Origin: Pseudomonas frederiksbergensis
Lineage (GTDB): Bacteria > Pseudomonadota > Gammaproteobacteria > Pseudomonadales > Pseudomonadaceae
Direction: 5' to 3'
DNA: 64,000 nt
Assembly (NCBI RefSeq): GCF_003732705.1
Contig: NZ_MOBR01000008.1
Coordinates: 434,001 to 498,000 of the forward strand
Part shown: piece after piece, positions 48,113 to 56,462 of the stretch
Layout of the letters: every line of letters begins with the position of its first letter
How positions within the stretch are numbered: the first letter of the stretch is position 1
Made by a program: the position numbers and the translations under genes
Notes under the pieces: model-generated
What the model was told of the DNA's origin: nothing
What the model saw: only the letters and a program-made list of their open reading frames with translations
Databases searched by the model: none

Positions 48113-49030
48113 TTAAAGCTTGGCTTTCACCGCGCCCAACGCATCTTTACCATCCACGGTCTTCACGCCATCCAGCCATTTATCCAGCACCGCCGGATTG
48201 GCCTTGATCCACGCCTTCACCGCCTCGGCATTGCTGACCTTCTTGTTCACCACCTCGGCCATGATGCTGTTCTCCATTTCCTGGGTGAAACTCAGGTTGG
48301 TGAGCAACTTGCCGACGTTCGGACAGGCCTGTGCATAACCTTTGCGGGTCAGTGTATAAACCGCGCCAGTGTCGCCGAAATACTTCTCGCCGCCCTTCAG
48401 GTAATGCATTTTCAGCTGCACGTTCATCGGGTGCGGGGTCCAGCCGAGGAAGGTCACGAACTTCTGTTTCTTCACTGCGCGAGACACTTCGGCCAGCATC
48501 GCCTGCTCGCTGGACTCAATCAGCTTCCACTGGCCCAGCTCGAAGTCGTTTTTCTTGATGATGTCCTGCAGCGAGATGTTCGCCGGGGCGCCGGAGCCGA
48601 TGCCGTAGATTTTCTTGTCGAACTTGTCGGCGTATTTGTTCAGGTCGGCAAAGTTATGCACACCCGCGTCCCACACATAATCCGGGACGGCCAAGGTGAA
48701 TTCAGTGCCGTCGAGGTTCTTCGCCAGTTGGGTCACGTCCCCCGTGGCCACGAACTTGTCGTAGAAGCCCTGCTGCGCCGGCATCCAGTTACCCAGGAAC
48801 ACATCCACCTGACCATCCTTCAAACCGCCAAAGGTAATCGGCACCGCGAGGGTGTCGACCTTGGCCTTGTAGCCCATGCCGTCCAGCAGAAACCCGGTGA
48901 TGGCGTTGGTCGCGGCGATGTCGCTCCAACCCGGATCGGCCATTTTCACCGTCTCGCATTGATCGGCGTAAACCGATGCACTGCTCAGGGCCAAGAGCCC
49001 GACCGTCAGTACTGTGGATAACCTTTGCAT
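48113..49030 (-). CDS. Choline-type ABC transporter substrate-binding protein
   Basis: 305 residues from the ATG at 49030 (MQRLSTVLTVGLLALSSASVYA, a signal peptide cleaved near residue 22). The mature protein is an OpuAC-like glycine-betaine/choline-binding domain (VKMADPGWSDIAATNAITGFLL, FLGNWMPAQQGF, WTPHPMNVQLKMHYL). It would bind choline, or possibly choline sulfate, in the periplasm. No ABC permease or ATPase gene is next to it, so it must share a transporter encoded elsewhere. It lies 16 bases after betC. Confidence 0.9.
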   Translation of the reverse strand: MQRLSTVLTVGLLALSSASVYADQCETVKMADPGWSDIAATNAITGFLLDGMGYKAKVDTLAVPITFGGLKDGQVDVFLGNWMPAQQGFYDKFVATGDVTQLAKNLDGTEFTLAVPDYVWDAGVHNFADLNKYADKFDKKIYGIGSGAPANISLQDIIKKNDFELGQWKLIESSEQAMLAEVSRAVKKQKFVTFLGWTPHPMNVQLKMHYLKGGEKYFGDTGAVYTLTRKGYAQACPNVGKLLTNLSFTQEMENSIMAEVVNKKVSNAEAVKAWIKANPAVLDKWLDGVKTVDGKDALGAVKAKL

Positions 49031-49046
49031 GGACTTCCCCTTCACA

Positions 49047-50561
49047 TTATTGGTTTTGGCAGGGTTGTGGATAACGTGCTTTGCGCTCCAGATCATCAAG
49101 GTCGATGTGGTTGCGCATGTACTGCTGACTGGCGTCCACCAGCGGCTGGTGATCCCAGCTCTTCAGCTTGCCGATCGTCAGGGCGTCGGCAACAAAGCGC
49201 CGGCGCCGTTGGCTGTCGAGGACCTGTTGATGGATCACCGGAATATTCCATTTGGCCCGGGCTTCGGCGAGAAAATCGTCGAACAGCTGGCGATATTGAG
49301 GCGATTGGCTAAGTTCTTCCTGCTCGCGCGGGTCGTTGTGTACGTCGAAGAGTAGACAAGGGTCGTCTTCGCTGTAGATGAATTTGTAGGCGCCACGGCG
49401 GATCATCATCAATGGGCTTATGGTGCCTTCGGCCATGTATTCGCCGAACACTTCGTCGTGACCGCCCTGCCCTTGCAGGTGTGAAACCAGTGAACGGCCG
49501 TCCATCGGCAGATTGGCTTCCAGCGTTCCGCCCGCCAGTTCGACGAAGGTCGGCAACAGATCCGCCGTGGAAACCGCCGCACTCACCCGCCCCGCCCCGA
49601 ATTGCCCCGGCGCACTTATCAACAGCGGGACCCGGGCAGCCATTTCGAACCAATGCATTTTGTACCAGAGGCCACGTTCGCCGAGCATGTCGCCATGGTC
49701 GCCGGAGAAGACAATGATGGTGTCATCGATCAGGCCTGTTTCTTCGAGGGTTTGCAGGAGTTTGCCGACGTTGCTGTCGATATAGCTGCACGCTCCGAAA
49801 TACGCACGGCGCGCGTCGCGAATCTTATCCACAGGCAATGGTTTGTCCCACAGGTCATAAACCTTGAGCAAACGCTGGGAGTGCGGGTCGAGTTCAGTCT
49901 GGGCCGGCGTCGTAGGCAACGGGATGTCGGCGTCGTCGTACATATCCCAAAAAGGCTTGGGAATGGTGTACGGGTCGTGTGGGTGAGTCATCGAAACGGT
50001 CAGGCAGAACGGCTGATCGCCATCCTCGCGGATGTGATCGAACAGGTACTGCTGGGCCTTGAACACCACCTCTTCATCGAAATCCAGCTGATTGGTGCGC
50101 ACGCACGGCCCGGCTTGCAGCACCGACGACATGTTGTGATACCAGGTCGGGCGCACGTCCGGTTCGTCCCAGTTCACTGACCAGCCGTAGTCGGCCGGGT
50201 AGATGTCACTGGTCAGGCGTTCTTCATAGCCGTGGAGCTGATCCGGGCCGCAAAAATGCATCTTGCCCGACAGCGCGGTGCGGTAACCGAGGCGACGCAG
50301 GTAGTGGGCATAAGTCGGTACGTCGGCGGGGAAATCGGCCGCGTTGTCGTAGGCGCCGATCTTGCTCGGCAACTGACCGCTGACCAGGGTAAACCGCGAC
50401 GGCGCGCACAACGGGCTGTTGCAATACGCGGCGTCGAACACCACGCCTTCGGCGGCGAGGCGACTGAGATTCGGGAGTTTGATGGGCGAAGGGCCGTAGA
50501 ACGGCAACATTGGCGCGGCCATCTGATCGGCCATGATGAAAAGAATATTCTTGCGCTTCAT
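49047..50561 (-). CDS. betC: Choline-sulfatase
   Basis: 504 residues from the ATG at 50561 (MKRKNILFIMADQMAAPMLPFYG); an ATG six codons earlier has no better ribosome site. The sulfatase signature is CAPSR, where C52 becomes formylglycine. Metal ligands lie in ADQM near the N terminus and FSGDHGDMLGERGLWYKMHWFE. It hydrolyses choline-O-sulfate to choline and sulfate in the cytoplasm, feeding betaine synthesis or sulfur supply. It is the first gene of a leftward group with choX and the SulP permease, and is divergent from the LysR gene. Confidence 0.95.
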   Translation of the reverse strand: MKRKNILFIMADQMAAPMLPFYGPSPIKLPNLSRLAAEGVVFDAAYCNSPLCAPSRFTLVSGQLPSKIGAYDNAADFPADVPTYAHYLRRLGYRTALSGKMHFCGPDQLHGYEERLTSDIYPADYGWSVNWDEPDVRPTWYHNMSSVLQAGPCVRTNQLDFDEEVVFKAQQYLFDHIREDGDQPFCLTVSMTHPHDPYTIPKPFWDMYDDADIPLPTTPAQTELDPHSQRLLKVYDLWDKPLPVDKIRDARRAYFGACSYIDSNVGKLLQTLEETGLIDDTIIVFSGDHGDMLGERGLWYKMHWFEMAARVPLLISAPGQFGAGRVSAAVSTADLLPTFVELAGGTLEANLPMDGRSLVSHLQGQGGHDEVFGEYMAEGTISPLMMIRRGAYKFIYSEDDPCLLFDVHNDPREQEELSQSPQYRQLFDDFLAEARAKWNIPVIHQQVLDSQRRRRFVADALTIGKLKSWDHQPLVDASQQYMRNHIDLDDLERKARYPQPCQNQ

Positions 50562-50610
50562 GTGATCGCGGCATTCCATAGTGAATATTTATGCGAGAGT
50601 GCTGCGACCG

Positions 50611-50627
50611 AGCATGTAGGCCATGCT
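50611..50627. promoter_or_regulatory. Candidate LysR operator between betC and its regulator
   Basis: AGCATG-TAGGC-CATGCT is a perfect inverted repeat with a five-base centre in the 114-base gap between two divergent genes. It is the right size and place for a LysR-type regulator site. Confidence 0.5.
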
Positions 50628-50675
50628 CTTTGTGGTAAAGCCCATGCCAGGCAATGACTAGGATAAGCACAGCTT

Positions 50676-51626
50676 ATGTATGACGCCCTCGGTGATTTGT
50701 CCCTCGATTTGCTGCGTGCCTTCGAATCGGCGGCGCGTCAGCACAGCTTTACTGCGGCTGCCGTGGAGCTGGGTACCACGCAGCCGGCCATCAGTCAGCA
50801 GATCAAACGATTGGAGGAACAACTGGGCACACGGTTGTTCGACCGCATCTATCGCGGTATCGAATTGACCGAGACCGGGATGATCCTTTTCGAGCAGGTT
50901 CAGCTCGGTTTGCAGAATATCGACGCCGGATTGAGCGCAATCAGCGCACAGCAGTCCCATGAGGTGCTGCAAGTCGCCACCGATTTCGCCTTCGCCGCCT
51001 ATTGGTTGATGCCGCGCCTGCACCGCTTTCACGAAGCCAATCCTCAGGTCGATGTCAGCCTGGTCACCAGTGAGCGCAATCACAATATGCTGCGCACCGA
51101 TATCGACGTGGCGGTGTTGTTCGGCGATGGACGTTTTAAACAGGGCGAAAGCCATTGGCTGTTCAGCGAAGAAGTGTTCCCGGTGTGCAGCCCGCTATTG
51201 TTGAAGGACCGCGCCCTGCCCCTACCAGTCCAGTCGTTGCTGGATTTGCCGCTGCTGCACCTGCGGGGTGAAAACAGCAGCAACTGGTTCGACTGGAGCG
51301 GCGTGTTCCGGGAATTGGGGATAACTTCGGCGCCGGCGCCGGGACAACTGCGTTTCGACAATTACACCTTGTTGATCCAGGCCGCGATTGGCGGCCAGGG
51401 CGTGGCCATCGGTTGGCGGCACCTTGTGGATAACTTGCTGGCTCAGGGTTTGTTATGCCGGCCGATTGCCGACACGGTGATTTCCCGGTTGGGTTATTAC
51501 GTTGTGTTGCCTCAGCGCAAACGGCGTGGTGTGTTGATCAAACAATTTGTGGATTGGTTGATGGCTGAGCAGGCCAGCAGCGCGCAGTCGTTGACCGGTT
51601 TGCCGTTTCCGTCGATTGCGGTGTGA
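50676..51626 (+). CDS. LysR-family regulator of the choline-sulfate genes
   Basis: 316 residues. An N-terminal winged helix-turn-helix (LRAFESAARQHSFTAAAVELGTTQPAISQQIKRLEEQLG, residues about 12-50) precedes a periplasmic-binding-like effector domain. It is divergent from betC, the arrangement of a LysR activator controlling its neighbour, and P. aeruginosa has the same pair. Choline or choline sulfate is the probable inducer; this is inferred from context. A DnaA box is encoded in its LVDNLL (51425). Confidence 0.9.
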   Translation: MYDALGDLSLDLLRAFESAARQHSFTAAAVELGTTQPAISQQIKRLEEQLGTRLFDRIYRGIELTETGMILFEQVQLGLQNIDAGLSAISAQQSHEVLQVATDFAFAAYWLMPRLHRFHEANPQVDVSLVTSERNHNMLRTDIDVAVLFGDGRFKQGESHWLFSEEVFPVCSPLLLKDRALPLPVQSLLDLPLLHLRGENSSNWFDWSGVFRELGITSAPAPGQLRFDNYTLLIQAAIGGQGVAIGWRHLVDNLLAQGLLCRPIADTVISRLGYYVVLPQRKRRGVLIKQFVDWLMAEQASSAQSLTGLPFPSIAV

Positions 51627-51652
51627 AAGGGCAAAAAATCGCACCTGTAGGT

Positions 51653-51674
51653 GCTGCCGAAGGCTGCGATCTTT
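51653..51674. repeat. Single REP unit after the LysR gene
   Basis: GCTGCCGAAGGCTGCGATCTT, the same family as the inverted pair at 2203-2279. It overlaps the stop codon of the convergent NAD(P)-binding gene by two bases. Confidence 0.75.
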
Positions 51675-52338
51675 AAGGTTCCGAAGCCGCCACAAAACTC
51701 ACATGCTCCCCGAGATGCAGATTCAACCGCATCTCATCGGCAATACCCACGGCCACACGGTTCAACCGCTCAAGCGGCTCGGCCAGACCTGTCTCCAGGC
51801 TGCTGCTGACCTGGCTGAAATGCTCGATGGTCAACCCGGCGACCCCACGCGGGGCGTCCACCAACGTCCATTGCAGACCGCTGCTTTGCAGGGCGTCGAG
51901 GATTTCTTCGGCGGCATGGTGCTGAAGGTCGTCCTCCACTTCCGGCTCGTCTAATTCCTCGAAATGCCCCACCACAAACAACCGGTTTATACCGGCGGCT
52001 TGCATACCGTCGATCAACGCATCCACTGCCAGCACCTGCTCGACCGGGCCGGGTACGATGGTTTTTTCCACGTGTTCGCTGTTGATTGGCAGCCCTGGTG
52101 CGTCTAGTAAACAGATCACCGCCGAAGCGCCGGCCACGCTTTGCTTGACCCGTCCGGCGTCGAACAGATCGCCGTTCTTGGTGCGCAGGCCCGGTCGAGG
52201 CGCCAGTGCCGTCAGGTCATCGAGAATCGCGATCACTTCATGCTGGCGCCGCAGCATTTCAGCCATCAGCGCACTGCCCAGGCTACTCATGGCACCATAG
52301 AGCACCACTTTCACCACCGGGGTTTCGGCATTTTTCAT
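51673..52338 (-). CDS. NAD(P)-binding Rossmann protein (atypical SDR/NmrA-like)
   Basis: 221 residues. The N terminus has a Rossmann start with a modified glycine motif, VVLYGAMSSLGSALMAEML, then NGDLFDAGRVKQSVAGASAVICLLD, as in NAD(P)H-binding atypical SDRs. The substrate is unknown. No neighbour points to a pathway. It is convergent with the LysR gene and divergent from the DOPA dioxygenase-like gene. Confidence 0.8.
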   Translation of the reverse strand: MKNAETPVVKVVLYGAMSSLGSALMAEMLRRQHEVIAILDDLTALAPRPGLRTKNGDLFDAGRVKQSVAGASAVICLLDAPGLPINSEHVEKTIVPGPVEQVLAVDALIDGMQAAGINRLFVVGHFEELDEPEVEDDLQHHAAEEILDALQSSGLQWTLVDAPRGVAGLTIEHFSQVSSSLETGLAEPLERLNRVAVGIADEMRLNLHLGEHVSFVAASEP

Positions 52339-52421
52339 GGCTGGGTTCCTTGTTTCCTACCTATATGGCGTGTGACCTGTAGGAAGCGGTGAGGGTTCGA
52401 CCAGGATTTCGAGAGGTTCAA

Positions 52422-52748
52422 ATGCAGCCAATCACGGGCTACCACGCCCACGTCTATTTCGACGCCAGCACCATCGACCAGGCCCGGGCCTTGTGCGAGC
52501 AGGCGGCGCAGCTGTTCCCGCTGAAAATGGGCCGCGTGCACGAACGCCCGGTCGGGCCGCACCCTGACTGGAGCTGCCAACTGGCGTTCGGGCCGGAACT
52601 CATCGGCGAGGTGCTGCCGTGGCTGGTGCTCAATCGCAACGGCTTGGTGGTGTTCTTGCACCCTGACACCGGCGATGACCTGCTCGACCACACCGAGCAC
52701 GCGGTGTGGATGGGCGCGATCCGGCCGTTGAACCTGTCTATTTTCTGA
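52422..52748 (+). CDS. DOPA 4,5-dioxygenase family protein
   Basis: 108 residues from the ATG at 52422 with GAGAGG upstream. The small domain has YHAHVYFDAS near the N terminus, RPVGPHPDWSCQLAF, LNRNGLVVFLHPDTGDDLLDHTEHAVWMG: several conserved His residues that could bind a metal. The family is named for a fungal extradiol dioxygenase; the bacterial role is uncertain. Its stop abuts the stop of the convergent GFA gene. Confidence 0.88.
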   Translation: MQPITGYHAHVYFDASTIDQARALCEQAAQLFPLKMGRVHERPVGPHPDWSCQLAFGPELIGEVLPWLVLNRNGLVVFLHPDTGDDLLDHTEHAVWMGAIRPLNLSIF

Positions 52749-53150
52749 TCAGATTGTTTCCTCGGCTTCACTGGGCAGATGTTCGTCCAGATGCAGCCAG
52801 GGCAAGCGGCTGTCGGTCCAGATGTGCCGGTCGGCCGGGGCGTTTTCAGGATGATCGAGGGTGGCGATGGTCAGGTCGATGCTCTCGGGGCTGAGCTGCG
52901 TGATCAGGGCAACCTGCGCCCCGCAGGTCGGGCAGAAATATCGCGCGCAGTGTTCAGAAGAGTCGTACCGCGCGGGTGTCCCGCCCTTCCATTCAAACGT
53001 TGCGGCGGGCACGGTGATCCAGGTAGTCACGATTCCGCCACTGACTCGCCGGCAAATCGAGCAATGGCAGTGGGCGATGTCGTGCAGCGGCCCGCTGAAT
53101 TGATAGCGCAGATGTCCGCAATGGCAGCCGCCGGTATGGATGTCGCCCAT
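52749..53150 (-). CDS. GFA/CENP-V-type zinc protein
   Basis: 133 residues from the ATG at 53150 (MGDIHTGGCHCGHLRYQF). Cys motifs GGCHCG, HCHCSICRR and YFCPTCGAQ supply the zinc sites of the glutathione-dependent formaldehyde-activating family. Many members are not formaldehyde enzymes, so function is left open. No formaldehyde genes are nearby. Confidence 0.88.
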   Translation of the reverse strand: MGDIHTGGCHCGHLRYQFSGPLHDIAHCHCSICRRVSGGIVTTWITVPAATFEWKGGTPARYDSSEHCARYFCPTCGAQVALITQLSPESIDLTIATLDHPENAPADRHIWTDSRLPWLHLDEHLPSEAEETI

Positions 53151-53545
53151 GGTGTTCACTCCTCATCATTGTTCACCGCTTCGCGAGCAGGCTCGCTCCC
53201 ACATTGGAATGCGTACCCCTGTGGGAGCGAGCCTGCTCGCGAATGCTTCAACTCGCTTACCTTCCGTCCGACGACCGGTCGTACACCCGGTCAATGCTTT
53301 CACCAGCGAAAGCTTGATGAAAGCTTTCCCCATTAGGATCGCCCCACTACCGGCAACAGACCGGTTGGCCAATGCCTGTGTTTTATCGCTCGCACGGCCC
53401 AATTAACAACAACAATGGTGATTCTGATGTCCTCTGCTACCCGCCGCTTTGCTGCAACTCCGCCCGTACGCCTCGTGCTTCCCGTTCTGCGCTGACCCCA
53501 CCCGGTTCGCCCATTCCCTAGCCGCGCTACGCCTGGAGTATTCCC
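53151..53545. repeat. Intergenic region with a REPIN (arms 53180-53203, 53220-53243)
   Basis: This 395-base gap between the GFA and CitMHS genes holds a REPIN of the TTCGCGAGCAGGCTCGCTCC family with perfect 24-base arms. The remainder (53244-53545) must contain the CitMHS promoter, but no gene or clear regulatory site was recognised. Confidence 0.8.
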
Positions 53546-54853
53546 ATGCTGACTTTCCTTGGCTTTGCCATGGTCATCACGTTCATGTTCCTGATCATGA
53601 CCAAGCGCCTGTCCGCGCTGATTGCCCTGATCATCATTCCAATCATCTTTGCCCTGTTCGGCGGTTTTGCGCCGAAGATCGGCCCGATGATGCTCGAAGG
53701 CATCACCAAGCTTGCGCCGACCGGCGTGATGCTGATGTTCGCCATTCTGTACTTCGCCCTGATGATCGACTCCGGCCTGTTTGACCCGGCCGTGCGCAAG
53801 ATCCTTAAACTGGTCAAGGGCGACCCGTTGAAAGTTTCGGTCGGTACCGCCGTTCTGGCGCTCGTTGTTTCCCTCGATGGTGACGGCGCGACCACTTATA
53901 TGATCTGCGTGGCCGCCATGCTGCCGCTCTACAGCCGCATCGGCATGAGCCCGCGAATCATGGCTGGCCTGATCATCCTCGCCGGTGGCGTGATGAACAT
54001 GACACCGTGGGGCGGCCCGACCGCTCGTGCGGCGAGTGCGCTGCATGTGGACCCGTCCGACATCTTCGTACCGATGATCCCGGCGATGCTGGCCGGTGTG
54101 GTGGCGATCCTGGCGATTGCCTACTTCTACGGTAAACGCGAGCGTGCGCGTCTGGGTGAATTGCACCTGGCCGGCGACGAAGTGGACCACAGCGAAATCA
54201 GCGTTTCCCAGTTCCCGGATGCCCGTCGTCCGAAGCTGATCTGGTTCAACGGCGCGTTGACCATCGCCCTGATGTGCACCCTGATCGCCGGCCTGTTGCC
54301 GCTGCCGGTGCTGTTCATGGTGGCGTTCAGTATTGCGATGATCGTCAACTACCCGTGCCTGCAACAGCAGAAAGACCGCGTTGCTGCCCACGCCGGTAGC
54401 GTGCTGGCGGTGGTCGGTTTGATCTTCGCGGCCGGTATCTTCACCGGTATCCTGTCGGGCACCGGCATGGTCGATGCCATGTCGAAAAGCTTGCTGGCGG
54501 TGATTCCGGACTTCCTCGGCCCGTACCTGGCGGTGATCACGGCGCTGGTGAGCATGCCGTTCACCTTCTTCATGTCCAACGACGCATTTTATTACGGCGT
54601 GTTACCAGTACTTGCCGAAGCCGCCAGTCACTACGGTATAACCGCGGTAGAAATGGCGCGTGCCTCGATCGTCGGTCAGCCCGTCCACTTGCTGAGCCCG
54701 CTGGTTCCATCGACTTACCTGTTGGTGGCCCTGGCCGGTATCGAATTTGGTGATCACCAGCGCTTTACCCTCAAATGGGCAGTACTGGTGTGCATGTGCA
54801 TACTGGTTGCAGCGTTGCTGATGGGGATCTTTCCGGTATTCAGCACTCTATAA
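53546..54853 (+). CDS. Citrate/H+ symporter (CitMHS family)
   Basis: 435 residues with about 11-12 membrane segments (LTFLGFAMVITFMFLIM, LIALIIIPIIFALFGGF). Family motifs include VSLDGDGATTYMICVAAMLPLY and a related second-half segment FTFFMSNDAFYYGVLPVLAE. CitMHS carriers import citrate complexed with a divalent cation. A TGGAG ribosome site precedes the start. A hairpin separates it from the next gene. Confidence 0.92.
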   Translation: MLTFLGFAMVITFMFLIMTKRLSALIALIIIPIIFALFGGFAPKIGPMMLEGITKLAPTGVMLMFAILYFALMIDSGLFDPAVRKILKLVKGDPLKVSVGTAVLALVVSLDGDGATTYMICVAAMLPLYSRIGMSPRIMAGLIILAGGVMNMTPWGGPTARAASALHVDPSDIFVPMIPAMLAGVVAILAIAYFYGKRERARLGELHLAGDEVDHSEISVSQFPDARRPKLIWFNGALTIALMCTLIAGLLPLPVLFMVAFSIAMIVNYPCLQQQKDRVAAHAGSVLAVVGLIFAAGIFTGILSGTGMVDAMSKSLLAVIPDFLGPYLAVITALVSMPFTFFMSNDAFYYGVLPVLAEAASHYGITAVEMARASIVGQPVHLLSPLVPSTYLLVALAGIEFGDHQRFTLKWAVLVCMCILVAALLMGIFPVFSTL

Positions 54854-54872
54854 GCCCAAGACTCACCATGAC

Positions 54873-54905
54873 GGGTCCAGGCTTTGCGGTTTGAAGCCCG
54901 GGCCC
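54873..54905 (+). terminator. Hairpin between the CitMHS and TerC genes
   Basis: GGGTCCAGGCTT pairs with AAGCCCGGGCCC (11 of 12 positions including one G-U) around a nine-base loop. The T run after it is short (TTCG), so it may be a terminator or a leader structure for the TerC gene. It does not match the yybP-ykoY manganese riboswitch by eye. Confidence 0.5.
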
Positions 54906-54938
54906 TTCGTGGTTTAACACTCGCTCAAAGGAATACAC

Positions 54939-55706
54939 ATGGAATGGCTGACCAACCCTGAAATCTGGGTTGCCTTCTTCACCCTGACTGCCCTGGAGAT
55001 CGTCCTGGGCATCGATAACATCATCATGATCTCGATCCTGGTCAGCCGCATGCCTAAGCACATGCAACAGCGGACCCGGATTTTCGGCCTGGCCCTGGCC
55101 ATGGTCACGCGGATCCTGTTGCTGCTGTCGATCACCTGGGTCATGCGCCTCACTGCCGACCTGTTCGAAGTGTTCGGCCAGGGGATTTCCGGGCGTGACC
55201 TGATTTTGTTCTTCGGTGGTCTGTTCCTGCTGTGGAAGAGTTCGCAAGAGATGTACCACGCACTGGAAGGCGAAGACGAAACCAGCGAGGAGCCGGGCGG
55301 CAAGGGTGGCAACTTCCTCTACACGATCATTCAGATCGCGATCATCGACATCGTGTTCTCGCTGGACTCGGTGATCACCGCCGTCGGCATGGTCTCCCAC
55401 GTACCGGTCATGGTCGCGGCGATTATCGTGGCCGTGCTGGTGATGATGTGGGCTTCGGGCACCATCAGCGAATTCATCGACAAGCACCCGTCGCTGAAAA
55501 TGCTGGCGCTGTCGTTCCTGTTGATCGTCGGTACCGTGCTGATTGCCGAATCCTTCGACGTGCACGTGCCAAAAGGCTACGTCTACTTCGCCATGGCGTT
55601 CTCGCTGGCGGTGGAAGCGATCAACATCAAGATGCGCACCGCGATTGCGAAAAAGAAAAAACAGCAAGACCCGGTGAAACTGCGCAAGGACATTCCGGGT
55701 CAATAA
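54939..55706 (+). CDS. TerC-family integral membrane protein
   Basis: 255 residues with about seven membrane helices. The acidic motifs EIVLGIDNIIMISI near the N terminus and IDIVFSLDSVITAVGMV in the middle are characteristic of the TerC/Alx family. Several members export Mn2+ or load exported metalloenzymes. A basic cytoplasmic tail (AKKKKQQDP) ends it. Its 3' side has a long hairpin plus T run (55733-55829). Confidence 0.92.
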   Translation: MEWLTNPEIWVAFFTLTALEIVLGIDNIIMISILVSRMPKHMQQRTRIFGLALAMVTRILLLLSITWVMRLTADLFEVFGQGISGRDLILFFGGLFLLWKSSQEMYHALEGEDETSEEPGGKGGNFLYTIIQIAIIDIVFSLDSVITAVGMVSHVPVMVAAIIVAVLVMMWASGTISEFIDKHPSLKMLALSFLLIVGTVLIAESFDVHVPKGYVYFAMAFSLAVEAINIKMRTAIAKKKKQQDPVKLRKDIPGQ

Positions 55707-55732
55707 CCCGAATGCCGCAGCTCTGCTAACCC

Positions 55733-55829
55733 TGTGGGAGCGGGCTTGCTCGCGAAGGCGGTGTGTCAGTCGATTTCAATATCGGCTGACACACCGCCTT
55801 CGCGAGCAAGCTCGCTCCCACATTTTTTT
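55733..55829. repeat. REPIN with 37-base arms and T tract after the TerC gene
   Basis: Arms at 55733-55769 and 55786-55822 pair with a single mismatch, followed by TTTTTTT. It belongs to the TTCGCGAGC...GCTCCCACA family and probably ends TerC transcription. The PAAR gene begins 117 bases after it. Confidence 0.88.
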
Positions 55830-55946
55830 GCACTATCCAAAACGCCAAACTCCCCCGATGCTCTGCAATAGCGTCCAAAGGTTGACCTGTCGGGCTTCGA
55901 TGGTTAGCGTCTCCCTCGCACCAAACGACAACGCCAAGGAATGCAC

Positions 55947-56444
55947 ATGTCTGGAAAACCCGCCGCACGCGTCACGGACCCGACCACCTGCCCGCTTCCG
56001 GGACATGGCACCAACCCCATTGCCAGCGGTTCGCCCGACGTTTTCTTCAACAGTCTTGCAGCGGCTCGTGTCAGCGACAAATGCACGTGCGGCCAAGCCC
56101 TCAGTGGCGGTTTCTCTTCAACGGTGTTCATTAACGGCCTGAATGCCACCACCGTTAATAGCACCGCCAGTCATGGCGGCGTTGTGGTCGGTGGTTCCGG
56201 CAACGTCATCATCGGCGACAGTCACACCGCTGCGCCGTTTATCCCGCCCCTGCCGATCATTGGCCAGCCATTGGTGGAGTTCAAAGCCGTCAGCGCCGGC
56301 AACAGCGAACCCATTGCCGAGCAGGGCTATGAAATCGAAACCGCCGAAGGCCGCATCGTCAAAGGTCAGACCAACGCCCAGGGTATGACCCAAAGCGTCG
56401 CCACCCTGCAGCCCGACCTTGCCGTCGTCCGCTGGACTGTCTGA
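55947..56444 (+). CDS. PAAR-domain protein with C-terminal TTR-like extension
   Basis: 165 residues from the ATG at 55947 (AAGGA upstream; an ATG two codons earlier is possible). Residues 1-90 have PAAR repeats: ARVTDPTTCPLPGHG, SGSPDVFFNSLAAARVSDKCTCG, FSSTVFINGLNATTV, GSGNVIIGDSH, with His/Cys residues placed to bind zinc at the tip. Residues 100-165 (EQGYEIETAEGRIVKGQTNAQG) resemble the transthyretin-like adaptors that couple spike proteins to cargo. PAAR proteins sharpen the VgrG spike of type VI secretion. The next two genes are the likely cargo and its protector. Confidence 0.88.
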   Translation: MSGKPAARVTDPTTCPLPGHGTNPIASGSPDVFFNSLAAARVSDKCTCGQALSGGFSSTVFINGLNATTVNSTASHGGVVVGGSGNVIIGDSHTAAPFIPPLPIIGQPLVEFKAVSAGNSEPIAEQGYEIETAEGRIVKGQTNAQGMTQSVATLQPDLAVVRWTV

Positions 56445-56462
56445 GCCTCAAGGAAGAAAGAA

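Noticed and set aside
54854..54938. Manganese (yybP-ykoY) riboswitch before the TerC gene
   Set aside because: The 85-base gap contains one hairpin and lacks the conserved loop sequences I would expect.
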